Below, one piece after another: positions 38,420 to 47,187 of a stretch of 64,000 nt of DNA (position 1 is its first letter; each line of letters starts with the position of its first letter). Both the position numbers and the translations under genes were made by a program. This DNA comes from Winslowiella arboricola (GTDB taxonomy: Bacteria > Pseudomonadota > Gammaproteobacteria > Enterobacterales > Enterobacteriaceae), in contig NZ_JAODIM010000039.1 in the NCBI RefSeq assembly GCF_025527015.1, positions 124,001 through 188,000 on the forward strand, given 5' to 3'. The notes under the pieces were generated by a model. It made no database searches and was not told the origin of the DNA. It was given only the letters and a program-made list of their open reading frames with translations.

Positions 38420-39511
38420 ATGACCGCACCACAGCAGGAAAAAATTGGCCAGAATATGTTGCTGAAAATGGCATTGCTGGTTGTCATCCTTGCCGGCATC
38501 CATGCAGCAGCGGAGATTATTGTTCCCTTTTTACTGGCCTGTTTTCTCGCTATCGTCCTTAATCCGCTGGTGACCATGCTGATGCGACGCGGCCTGCGAC
38601 GTACCCTGGCAATCACGCTGGTGATAGTGGTGATCTTAGTGGTCATTACCCTGCTGGTGGCGATGATTGCCAGTTCCGTAAATGAATTCAGCGATCTCTA
38701 TCCGCAAATTCGCGCCACGCTGGAGAAAAAACTGGAGGTGGTGCAGCATCTGGCGGCCAGCATCCATATCAATATCTCCACCGAGTCGCTGGCTGAACGG
38801 CTGGATCCCAACTCGCTGATGAATGTGGCGACAACCGTGTTAACCCAGTTCTCCGGGGCAATGACTAACTTTGTGCTGCTGATCCTGACAGTGGTATTTA
38901 TGCTGTTTGAGGTGCGTCATCTGCCCTACAAACTGCGCAACGCGCTGGTAAATCCGCAAATTCGCATTGCCGGGATGCATAAGGCATTAAAAGGTGTCAC
39001 TCACTATCTGGCGCTGAAAACCCTGATCAGCCTGGTGACCGGCGTCGCAGTCTGGCTCAGCTTATTGCTGCTGGGGGTTAAATTCGCCCTGCTGTGGGGC
39101 GTGGTGGCCTTTATTCTGAATTTTATTCCCAATATCGGACCGATTATCGCCGGGATTCCACCACTGATTCAGGCGCTGGTGCTGAACAGCGTTTACGACG
39201 CCGCCCTGGTGGCGGGCCTGTTTACCGCTATCCATATGGTGTTTGGCAATATTCTGGAGCCACGCGTCATGGGCCGCGGTCTGGGAATGTCGACGCTGGT
39301 GGTGTTTCTCTCGTTGATATTCTGGGGCTGGCTGCTGGGGCCGGTCGGTATGTTGCTGTCGGTGCCGCTGACCAGTGTCTGTAAGATCCTGATGGAAACC
39401 ACGCCGGGTGGCAGCAAACTGGCGATCCTGCTGGGCGATGGCCGCCCGTGCCGATATCAGTCCACAATAAACAGCTTTGCACCTTCACTGGTCCAGGAGC
39501 GATGCGCTTAA
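38420..39511 (+). CDS. yhhT: AI-2E/PerM family membrane protein YhhT, extended C-terminus
   Basis: 363 residues from the ATG at 38420, which follows AGGAG. About eight spans occur with a soluble segment between the second and third sets; the core FILNFIPNIGPIIAGIPPLIQALV and the ILEPRVMGRGLGMSTLVVF end match the family. E. coli YhhT has 349 residues and ends just after LLGPGRP. Here LLGDGRP is followed by about 20 extra residues read from the antisense end of the cupin gene, stopping at 39509. Substrate unknown. Confidence 0.9.
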   Translation: MTAPQQEKIGQNMLLKMALLVVILAGIHAAAEIIVPFLLACFLAIVLNPLVTMLMRRGLRRTLAITLVIVVILVVITLLVAMIASSVNEFSDLYPQIRATLEKKLEVVQHLAASIHINISTESLAERLDPNSLMNVATTVLTQFSGAMTNFVLLILTVVFMLFEVRHLPYKLRNALVNPQIRIAGMHKALKGVTHYLALKTLISLVTGVAVWLSLLLLGVKFALLWGVVAFILNFIPNIGPIIAGIPPLIQALVLNSVYDAALVAGLFTAIHMVFGNILEPRVMGRGLGMSTLVVFLSLIFWGWLLGPVGMLLSVPLTSVCKILMETTPGGSKLAILLGDGRPCRYQSTINSFAPSLVQERCA

Positions 39512-39786
39512 GCCTGATCGGCAACCTGATAACTCATTCCCGCCTGCAAAGTAAATACCCGTCCATCTTCCAGCTCGGTATGCAGCTCCCCGGAAAGACA
39601 CAGCAGAATATGGCCTTTCGAACACCAGTGGTCAGCGAAGTAACCGGCACTGTACTCAACCATTCTGACGCGGATATCGCCGAACTGCTGGGTTCGCCAG
39701 ATAGCGATGCCTTTCTCACCCTTATGTTCAGTTGGCGCTATCGCCGACCATGCTGTGGTGCCAAAAGGGATATTGCTGAGTTGCAT
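39457..39786 (-). pseudogene. DHCW-motif cupin protein gene with in-frame nonsense codon
   Basis: From the ATG at 39786 (GGGAGA upstream) the frame encodes a small cupin with DHWCSKGHILLCLSGELHTELEDG, the DHCW-motif family. It meets TAA at 39510-39508 after SYQVADQA. Read past that codon, the same frame continues AHRSWTSEGAKLFIVD and stops at TGA (39459-39457), the expected family end. A GAA-to-TAA change would explain it. The 92-residue truncated product keeps most of the barrel and may still fold. Confidence 0.8.
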
Positions 39787-40011
39787 GTTTTTTCTCCCGG
39801 AATTACTGCCCGTTGAAAGCGACCGTCTGGTCAAAAAAGTCTGCTTTTGGCGGACTTAAGTCAATTTAAGCAAAAAAGCGCTTAAAAAGACATTTTGTTA
39901 TCCGTTTATGGCGTCATTAAGGATGATATAAATAATCAGCAGATTAACTGACCATGTTATTCTTGATTATGCAGGCAGCCAGGCATCGTCTGACGCACAA
40001 AGGGGTACCGC

Positions 40012-41601
40012 GTGGTGGCATCAATAAGTAAGAGAGGTGAACACGGCTGGCTGTTAATGCTGGCGGCGGGCCTGTTGCCACTGCTGCTGGGCATCTTGTT
40101 TACCTTTGTCGAAGCACAGCAAATGGAGAAGCGCCAGCAGGTCAGCACGGCGATGGCGGTGTTAAACCAGGCGGAAAATATCAGTGACCGCGCCTGGGAG
40201 ATGGTGGATCAGCTGCAGAAGTATGATCATCAGACCTGTAACGCGGTAGGTAAAGATATTCAGCGCCTCGGCTCAATCGCCGCCTACTTTCGTTCCGTCG
40301 GTTTAACTCAGGGCCACGATGTCCTCTGCTCCTCCGCCTATGGCCTCAATCCCGGCACCATAAACACCATGATACGCCTGCCGCCCTCACAACCCATAGC
40401 GCCGGAGATAATCCTGTCGGTGTCGGGCACTGCTGGCGTACCGACCCGCCCGGCCGTGCTGTTTTTTCGCCAGCGGCCTGAGGGTGACGGCGCTTTTGCA
40501 CTGGTAGATGGTCAGTATCTGCTCGACTTTATGCGCGCCCTCGGTGAACCGCGCGATTATCAGGTGACGGTGCAGTTTAATAACGGCTTTCGCATCGCCA
40601 GCGGCTATGTCAGACCCGACCATAATCCGCTGTTCGATAATGAGGTGTACTTCGCCAGCTCGCCGCGCTACCCGATCAAAGTCAGTGTCACCTCCCCGGA
40701 ATCAGAAGCGGTTAAGGCGTGGCGTCAGGTATTCCTGACCTTCCTGCCAATGGCGGCAATCCTCTCGCTGCTCTGTATGGCATTAGCCAGTAACTGGCTG
40801 AAACGCAAAATGTCATACCAGGATGAGATGCGCCGGGCAATCGCGAAGCGCGAGTTTTCCGTCAATTACCAACCGGTGTATGACGTTTCACTGGCCACCT
40901 ATGCTGGCGCCGAGGCGTTAATGCGCTGGCAGCGTGCCGATGGCGAATGGGTGCGTCCCGATGTCTTTATCGCCGCTGCCGAAGCGGAAGGGATGATTAT
41001 TCCGCTGACGCAGCACCTGCTGGATCTGATTGCCAGCGATGTCGAGAGCTGGAAGGTAGCGCCAGGTATCCATCTTGGGATTAACGTTGCCGCCGAACAT
41101 CTGCAGGATCCCTGTTTTGTCGATGATATCCGCCGCTTTATCGCCCGCGTCGCGGATAAATCACTGGTGATTATTCTCGAACTGACAGAACGCAGTCTGA
41201 TCAGTGACGGTGAAGATGTGGTCAGCAAGCTGGCGATGCTGCGCCGCGAAGGGGTCGAAATTGCCATTGATGATTTCGGTACCGGCAACTGCTCACTCTC
41301 CTACCTGCAAACCTTTGAGCTGGACTACCTGAAAATCGATCGTGGTTTTATCAACTCTATCGAATCGGTTGACGGTGAAACCCCGGTGCTGGACGCGATT
41401 ATTAACCTCAGCCATAAACTGGGGCTACAAATTCTCGGTGAAGGGGTGGAAACACCGATGCAATTTACTTATCTGGAAAATCACGGCGTAAGATTTATTC
41501 AGGGCTATCTGTACGCCAGGCCGATGAGCAACGAGGCGTTTAGCGTGTGGCTACAAAATGAGGGGCGTCAGCAAGCTGAGTTCCTTGTAAGCCGGCAATA
41601 A
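40012..41601 (+). CDS. CSS-motif EAL-domain cyclic-di-GMP phosphodiesterase
   Basis: 529 residues. The layout is a membrane span (about 13-32), a periplasmic CSS domain with the redox motif VLCSSAYG and its partner cysteine in HQTCNAVG, a second span near 240-260, then an EAL domain with EAL at 301-303, LELTER, DDFGTG and EGVET. All catalytic motifs look intact, so it should hydrolyse c-di-GMP, tuned by periplasmic disulfide state as in PdeC-type proteins. The start is GTG at 40012 (or the next GTG), behind AAAGGGG. Confidence 0.9.
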   Translation: MVASISKRGEHGWLLMLAAGLLPLLLGILFTFVEAQQMEKRQQVSTAMAVLNQAENISDRAWEMVDQLQKYDHQTCNAVGKDIQRLGSIAAYFRSVGLTQGHDVLCSSAYGLNPGTINTMIRLPPSQPIAPEIILSVSGTAGVPTRPAVLFFRQRPEGDGAFALVDGQYLLDFMRALGEPRDYQVTVQFNNGFRIASGYVRPDHNPLFDNEVYFASSPRYPIKVSVTSPESEAVKAWRQVFLTFLPMAAILSLLCMALASNWLKRKMSYQDEMRRAIAKREFSVNYQPVYDVSLATYAGAEALMRWQRADGEWVRPDVFIAAAEAEGMIIPLTQHLLDLIASDVESWKVAPGIHLGINVAAEHLQDPCFVDDIRRFIARVADKSLVIILELTERSLISDGEDVVSKLAMLRREGVEIAIDDFGTGNCSLSYLQTFELDYLKIDRGFINSIESVDGETPVLDAIINLSHKLGLQILGEGVETPMQFTYLENHGVRFIQGYLYARPMSNEAFSVWLQNEGRQQAEFLVSRQ

Positions 41602-41942
41602 ACCGTACAAAAAAACCGCACCTGGAAAATCCATAGCACAATTTGTTTAACGCTATATCCTGCTGGCAAGGCGCATTTTTCCTCTGCCTGGCCAGCAGCT
41701 GACTAAAGTTTTGTCTGGCATGAACCGATATAAACCGACCGAAAATTACATATATGGCTCCACAGACGATATACTGTAAGCCTGCAGAGCGCCGTTTTCT
41801 GTTGAAAATGGTGCCTGATAGTCGTTGTCATTTATGGCTCGAAAACAGCCAGTAAAATTTTATCCTGGCCCGGACAAGCTGTTCAGACAGCGCGTACGGC
41901 TCAGTGAGAATGATCACTTTTGGGTAAATACAGGGCATTTAT
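41602..41942. promoter_or_regulatory. proP upstream region
   Basis: 341 bp without a credible gene. Arms CTGCTGGC and GCCAGCAG (about 41659-41700) form a long hairpin with inner AGGC/GCCT pairs, which may end the EAL transcript although no T-run follows. GATATACTG around 41768-41776 and the AT-rich tract near 41740-41755 are possible promoter elements. E. coli proP has P1 and sigma-S/Fis-dependent P2; I could not assign them here. Confidence 0.4.
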
Positions 41943-43448
41943 ATGAAGCTACGTAGGAAGCGTGTAAAACCAATTGAGTTAGATGATGTCACCATCATCG
42001 ATGACGCAAGATTACGTAAGGCTATCACGGCGGCGTCACTCGGCAATGCCATGGAGTGGTTCGATTTCGGCGTATACGGCTTTGTCGCCTACGCTCTCGG
42101 TAAAGTGTTCTTCCCCGGCGCCGATCCTGGCTTACAGATGATCGCCGCCCTGGGTACGTTTTCCGTTCCCTTCCTGATTCGCCCGCTGGGCGGCCTGTTC
42201 TTTGGCGCACTGGGCGATAAATACGGTCGCCAGAAAATTCTCTCCATCACCATCATCATTATGTCGATCAGTACCTTTGCTATCGGCCTGATCCCCTCCT
42301 ATGCCAGCATTGGCATCTGGGCGCCGATACTGCTGCTGCTGGCGAAAATGGCGCAGGGCTTCTCGGTCGGTGGCGAGTACACCGGTGCTTCGATCTTTGT
42401 GGCGGAATATTCGCCGGACCGTAAGCGCGGCTTTATGGGCAGCTGGCTGGACTTCGGTTCGATTGCCGGTTTCGTGCTCGGCGCCGGGATTGTGGTGCTG
42501 ATCTCCGCGATTATTGGTGAAGAGCAGTTCCTTGACTGGGGCTGGCGTATTCCGTTCTTCCTCGCGCTGCCACTCGGCATGATTGGCCTCTACCTGCGCC
42601 ATGCGCTGGAAGAGACCCCGGCTTTCCAGCAGCATGTGGATAAGCTGGAACAGGGCGATCGTGAAGGTCTGCGTGATGGTCCGAAGGTCTCGTTTAAAGA
42701 GATTGCTACTAAGCACTGGAGAGGTTTGCTGGCGTGTATCGGTCTGGTGATTTCCACCAACGTGACCTATTACATGCTGCTGACCTATATGCCAAGCTAT
42801 CTGTCACACAACCTGCACTACTCTGAAGATCACGGTGTGTTGATTATCATCGCGATTATGATCGGTATGCTGTTTGTGCAGCCCATTATGGGCCTGCTAA
42901 GTGACCGCTTTGGCCGCCGGCCGTTTGTGATTATCGGCAGTATCGCGCTGCTGGCCTTCGCCATTCCGTGCTTTATGATGATCAACAGTGATGTGATCGG
43001 CCTGATTTTCGCCGGCTTACTGATTCTGGCGGTGATCCTGAATGCCTTTACCGGCGTGATGGCCTCCAGCCTGCCCGCGATGTTCCCGACTCATATTCGC
43101 TACAGCGCGCTGGCCAGCGCCTTTAATATCTCGGTACTGGTGGCAGGTCTGACGCCAACGCTGACCGCCTGGTTAGTGGAAACCACCGGCGACCTCTATA
43201 TGCCGGCTTACTACCTGATGGTGGTGGCGGTGATTGGTCTGATTACCGGTATTATGATGAAAGAGACGGCGAATAAACCGTTACGTGGCGCCACCCCGGC
43301 GGCATCGGATCTGGCCGAAGCGAAAGAAATTTTGCAGGAGCATCACGATAATATCGAACAGAAAATCGATGATATCAGCGATGAAATCGCCGAGCTGGAA
43401 GCGAAGCGTAAGCATCTGATCAACCAGCATCCTAATATTAACGAGTAA
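41943..43448 (+). CDS. proP: osmoprotectant:H+ symporter ProP
   Basis: 501 residues (E. coli 500). MFS fold with the metabolite:H+ symporter signature AMEWFDFGVYGFVAYALGKVFFPG and GGEYTGASIFVAEYSPDRKRGFMGSWLDFG. The C-terminus (about 455-495) is the heptad coiled coil HHDNIEQKIDDISDEIAELEAK that tunes the osmotic set-point in ProP. It imports proline and glycine betaine in response to osmotic upshift. A strong terminator follows directly. Confidence 0.95.
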   Translation: MKLRRKRVKPIELDDVTIIDDARLRKAITAASLGNAMEWFDFGVYGFVAYALGKVFFPGADPGLQMIAALGTFSVPFLIRPLGGLFFGALGDKYGRQKILSITIIIMSISTFAIGLIPSYASIGIWAPILLLLAKMAQGFSVGGEYTGASIFVAEYSPDRKRGFMGSWLDFGSIAGFVLGAGIVVLISAIIGEEQFLDWGWRIPFFLALPLGMIGLYLRHALEETPAFQQHVDKLEQGDREGLRDGPKVSFKEIATKHWRGLLACIGLVISTNVTYYMLLTYMPSYLSHNLHYSEDHGVLIIIAIMIGMLFVQPIMGLLSDRFGRRPFVIIGSIALLAFAIPCFMMINSDVIGLIFAGLLILAVILNAFTGVMASSLPAMFPTHIRYSALASAFNISVLVAGLTPTLTAWLVETTGDLYMPAYYLMVVAVIGLITGIMMKETANKPLRGATPAASDLAEAKEILQEHHDNIEQKIDDISDEIAELEAKRKHLINQHPNINE

Positions 43449-43455
43449 TTCCCGC

Positions 43456-43487
43456 GTCCCCTCAGGCCACTGAGGGGACTTTTTATT
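43456..43487 (+). terminator. rho-independent terminator of proP
   Basis: Perfect 10-bp stem GTCCCCTCAG (43456-43465) / CTGAGGGGAC (43470-43479) with loop GCCA, followed by TTTTTATT. Confidence 0.95.
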
Positions 43488-43565
43488 AAAATCCCCTTCC
43501 GGCACTTTCAACCGTCCTCCTGCAGTGATAACTTTCTATCAAACAGATTGCAACCCTGGCCGCCC

Positions 43566-44597
43566 ATGAAAAACAGTACCATCAAGGATATTGCCCGCGA
43601 AGCTGGCGTTGGCGTTGCCACCGTCGACCGCGTACTTAACCGCCGTGCGCCTGTCCGTCAGGAGACGGAAAACAAGGTGCTGGCGACAGCGCAACGCCTT
43701 GGTTATCGCTTTCCGCAAGGCAATCCTGCCGCCGCCAGCGTGATTAAAACCGGCGTGAAGATCAAAATGGGCTTTATCCTGCTGCCCGGCGACTACTCCT
43801 TTTATGCCCGTTTAGGTGAGCAACTGCGTCAGCATGCTGCGCCCTGGCATGATGATGATTGCCCGCCGGAATTCTGCTTTCATGCGATTAATGCCATTGA
43901 AGCGATGGCGGAGACCATCCGCGATCTGGCTACGCGCGTCGAGGTTATCGGCCTGGTCGCGCTGGACAATGCGTTGATCCGCCATGCGGTGGAGGAAGTG
44001 ACACGCAAAGGGGTAAAAGTCTTCGCCCTGTTGTCGGATTTGTCGCCCTGCGGACATAGCGGTTATATCGGACTGGATAACCGTAAAGCAGGCAGAACCG
44101 CCGCCTGGGCAGTGGCGAAGATGGGCAGCAACGCGGGTAAAATTGGTATTATCATCGGCGATAATCAGTTTCTGTGTCAGGAAACCTGCGAAATCAGCTT
44201 TCGATCCTGGCTACGTGAACGTGGCACGCCATACCAGGTGCTGGAACCGATCAGAAGCCGGGAAAATATTGAGTGCGGCTATCAGGCTACAAAAAAATTG
44301 TTGCAGGAGCATGCCGATCTGACGGTAATTTATGCGCCCTGTGGCGGTATTGAAGGCGTCGTGACCGCGTTAAAGGAGAGCGGCAGACAACAGGCAATCA
44401 CCATGATTTGCCACGGGCCTTTTGAGAATGACCATCTGGCGCTGATTAACGGCGATATCGATTTACTGCTTAACCACCGGCTGACGGAATTCTCCGCTGC
44501 CGTCATCGGGGCTTTTCGCCAGAGTTTATTTGAACCGGCTGGCGGTTTTATCAATCTTACCTGCCCCTTTGAACTGCTGACGCCAGAAAACTGCTAA
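43566..44597 (+). CDS. LacI-family transcriptional regulator
   Basis: 343 residues from the ATG at 43566; a TTG six codons upstream is also open. The HTH is TIKDIAREAGVGVATVDRVLNRRAPVRQET (residues 4-33), followed by a ribose-binding-protein-like effector domain (IGLDNRKAGRTAAWAVAKMG and a C-terminal NHRLTEFSAAVIGAF). The bound effector is probably a sugar or polyol. Adjacent genes encode a sugar porter, an isomerase and a dehydrogenase, so it most likely controls them. Confidence 0.85.
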   Translation: MKNSTIKDIAREAGVGVATVDRVLNRRAPVRQETENKVLATAQRLGYRFPQGNPAAASVIKTGVKIKMGFILLPGDYSFYARLGEQLRQHAAPWHDDDCPPEFCFHAINAIEAMAETIRDLATRVEVIGLVALDNALIRHAVEEVTRKGVKVFALLSDLSPCGHSGYIGLDNRKAGRTAAWAVAKMGSNAGKIGIIIGDNQFLCQETCEISFRSWLRERGTPYQVLEPIRSRENIECGYQATKKLLQEHADLTVIYAPCGGIEGVVTALKESGRQQAITMICHGPFENDHLALINGDIDLLLNHRLTEFSAAVIGAFRQSLFEPAGGFINLTCPFELLTPENC

Positions 44598-44730
44598 CTG
44601 CCTGATGCTGTAAGCCTTACAGCATCCCTTCCCCGCATCCCCTCTTTACTGTGCGCCTGTTATCGCCGCTAAATGATAGTTTTATATCACGCAAATCTAT
44701 CATAAATAATATGATCACCATCAAAAAACA

Positions 44731-44761
44731 AACATTCCATCATTGATGGTTTTGGAACATT
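44731..44761. promoter_or_regulatory. palindrome upstream of the sugar-porter operon
   Basis: CCATCA-T-TGATGG at 44737-44749 is a perfect 13-bp palindrome, bracketed by ATTCC (44734-44738) and GGAAC (44754-44758). It lies about 55 bp before the porter start and 130 bp after the LacI-family gene, a natural place for that regulator's operator. Confidence 0.5.
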
Positions 44762-44802
44762 TATTTAATACTGCTGCGAAACGACAAGATAAAGGATGCC
44801 CT

Positions 44803-46239
44803 ATGACTATCCCTGCCCACCGACATAATATGCTGTATGTTATGTCGATCTGTTGTGTCGCTGCACTCGGGGGTCTGCTGTTTGGTTACGACTCCTCGGT
44901 GATTTCTGGCGCCATCGAACCTCTAAGCCAGCACTATCAGTTAACTCCCGCCGAAACCGGCTGGGCCGTCTCCAATGTGATTATCGGTTGTGTGGTCGGC
45001 TGCCTGATCGCCGGTAATCTTGCCGATCGTTTTGGCCGCAAAAAGATCCTGATCCTCACTGCCGTGCTGTTTATCGCCTCTGTCGCCGGTACTGCGCTGG
45101 CGCCTGATTTCACCACTTTTGTCTTTTTCCGCATTCTCGGCGGCTTAGGGATTGGTATGGCGTCGGTGGTTTCGCCGGTGTATATCGCCGAGGTGGCGCC
45201 GAAAGATTACCGTGGCCGCGCAATGACCATGCATATGATCTGCTGCGTCGGCGGCCAGGTACTGGTGCTGATCACCAACTATCTGATCGCCAAAGACGCC
45301 ACGCCGCAGTGGCTGACGGAAACAGGCTGGCGCTGGATGCTCGGTTCGGCGTTTGTCCCCTGCATCCTGTTCTTTATTTTTGTCGGTTTTATTCCTGAAT
45401 CCCCGCGCTGGAACGTGATGGCCGGACGCGATGAGCTGGCGTTACGCACCCTGACGCGCATCTCCAGCGCGGAACATGCCCGCAGCGTGCTGCGCGAAAT
45501 TCAGCAGTCACTACAGGCCAGACCCGATGCATCTCCCGCCAGTGAGCGCCTGCGCTTTAACCGCCGCAATATGATCTTTCTGGTGATTGGCATCGGGCTG
45601 GCGGTCTTCAATCAGCTTACCGGCATCAATGTGATTCAGTATTTCGGCCCGTCGCTGCTGATGAACGTCACCAACAATATGCAGGACGCGATGTTTATGA
45701 CCATCTGGCTGGCGGCGTTGCAGTTTGCCGGGGTGATGGTCGGCATGATGCTGATTGACCGCGTTGGCCGCAAAATCCTGCTGCTGGTTGGCTCGCTGGG
45801 CTCTTCCGTCTGTCTGTTAGTGACCTTCGCCACCTTCTATTTCGGTGTAAAAGGCATCCCGTCAGTCATTGGCCTGTTCGGCTTTATGTTTATCTTCGGC
45901 GCCACCTGGGCGCAGGTGGTGTGGACGGTGATCGGCGAAATCTTCCCGAATCGTCTGCGCGCAGCGGGTATGGGCTTCTCTATCGGCGCGATGTGGATCT
46001 CTAACTTCCTCGTCAGCCAGACCTTCCCGATGATGAATCAGAACGCATGGCTGACCGGGAATTTCCACGGCGGCTTCCCACTATTGCTGTTCGCACTGTG
46101 TTCACTGCTTTCATGGTGGTTTGTCCATGCCTGCCTGCCGGAAACCAAAGGCGTGGCGCTGGAGAAAATGGAAGCACTGATCCTCGATCGCTTTGATGCG
46201 GCGGCGGACAAAAAAGAGACTTTGCATACTCATCCATAA
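44803..46239 (+). CDS. sugar porter-family MFS transporter, probable inositol uptake (IolT-like)
   Basis: 478 residues from the ATG at 44803, preceded by AAAGGA; an upstream in-frame start 20 codons earlier is rejected. Sugar-porter signatures are all present: GGLLFGYDSSVISGA in span 1, DRFGRKK between spans 2 and 3, PESPRW after span 6, GINVIQYFGP in span 7 and PETKG at the C-terminus. It is first in an operon with a TIM-barrel isomerase and a MocA-type dehydrogenase. It is the only sugar porter in the window, so it may feed the iol pathway (inference). Confidence 0.88.
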   Translation: MTIPAHRHNMLYVMSICCVAALGGLLFGYDSSVISGAIEPLSQHYQLTPAETGWAVSNVIIGCVVGCLIAGNLADRFGRKKILILTAVLFIASVAGTALAPDFTTFVFFRILGGLGIGMASVVSPVYIAEVAPKDYRGRAMTMHMICCVGGQVLVLITNYLIAKDATPQWLTETGWRWMLGSAFVPCILFFIFVGFIPESPRWNVMAGRDELALRTLTRISSAEHARSVLREIQQSLQARPDASPASERLRFNRRNMIFLVIGIGLAVFNQLTGINVIQYFGPSLLMNVTNNMQDAMFMTIWLAALQFAGVMVGMMLIDRVGRKILLLVGSLGSSVCLLVTFATFYFGVKGIPSVIGLFGFMFIFGATWAQVVWTVIGEIFPNRLRAAGMGFSIGAMWISNFLVSQTFPMMNQNAWLTGNFHGGFPLLLFALCSLLSWWFVHACLPETKGVALEKMEALILDRFDAAADKKETLHTHP

Positions 46240-46250
46240 GGGAAAATATC

Positions 46251-47174
46251 ATGACTATTCATATCGCTAACGCCCCCTGCAGCTGGGGAGTCGACGACCC
46301 GAAAAACCCATTTTTACCGCCATGGGAAAAAGTACTGAAAGAGGCGTCGCAGGCTGGCTACCGCAGTATCGAGTCAGGTCCGTGGAGTTTTCTGCCGACC
46401 GACAGCCAGCAGCTGACGGCGGCGCTGAACCAGCATCAGCTGTCGCTGGTAGCTGGCACTATTTTTGACGATCTGGTCAGCGAGGCGAATTTCGACAATA
46501 TCCTCACGCTGACCCATAACATCTGCCGCACCCTGTCAGCAGTGCCAACCGCAGAGAAAACCTGCGGTGAAAATGCGCCAGCTCCTTATCTGGTGATTAT
46601 CGATTTCGGTAATGCCGAGCGCGCACGTCTGGCCGGTCAATATGACAAAGCGCCACGCCTCAGCGATGCCGACTGGCAGCGCATGATGGAACATATCACC
46701 ATCATCAGCAAAATTGCGCAGCAGGAGTATGGCGTGCGCCCGGTGATCCATCCGCATGCCGGTGGCTGCATTGAGTTCGCCGACGAGCTGGAAAAACTGG
46801 TGGCGGATATTCCGCATCAGATCGCCGGACTCTGCCTCGATACCGGCCATCTTTACTACGCCGGCATGGATCCGCTGGCCTCGCTCGACAAATATTTCTC
46901 ACGCATTGATTACCTGCATTTTAAAGATGTGAACCATCAGGTGTTTGAGAAAGCGTTACAGCAGGAGCTGGACTTCTTTACCGCCTGCGCCGAAGGGGTG
47001 ATGTGTCCGCTGGGTAACGGCGCCATCGATTATCCCGCGGTGCGCGCCTTACTGACCGAGCGTGCGTATCAGGGCTGGATCACCATCGAACAGGAGCGCG
47101 ACCCACGCAACGTGGAAACCAGTCTGCGTGACGTCACTGCCAGCCTCAACTACCTGCATTCCGTCGGATTCTGA
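46251..47174 (+). CDS. sugar phosphate isomerase/epimerase-type TIM barrel, IolE/MocC-like
   Basis: 307 residues. The start IANAPCSWGVDDP and the segments VIHPHAGGCIEF, LCLDTGHLYYAG and YLHFKDV match the IolE/MocC branch of the AP-endonuclease-2 family, with the same metal-site spacing as iolE of this window. It may dehydrate or isomerise a keto-inositol. It starts 11 nt after the porter gene with AAGGGAAA upstream, and the next gene follows by 13 nt. Confidence 0.85.
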   Translation: MTIHIANAPCSWGVDDPKNPFLPPWEKVLKEASQAGYRSIESGPWSFLPTDSQQLTAALNQHQLSLVAGTIFDDLVSEANFDNILTLTHNICRTLSAVPTAEKTCGENAPAPYLVIIDFGNAERARLAGQYDKAPRLSDADWQRMMEHITIISKIAQQEYGVRPVIHPHAGGCIEFADELEKLVADIPHQIAGLCLDTGHLYYAGMDPLASLDKYFSRIDYLHFKDVNHQVFEKALQQELDFFTACAEGVMCPLGNGAIDYPAVRALLTERAYQGWITIEQERDPRNVETSLRDVTASLNYLHSVGF

Positions 47175-47187
47175 CCAGGAGAACATT

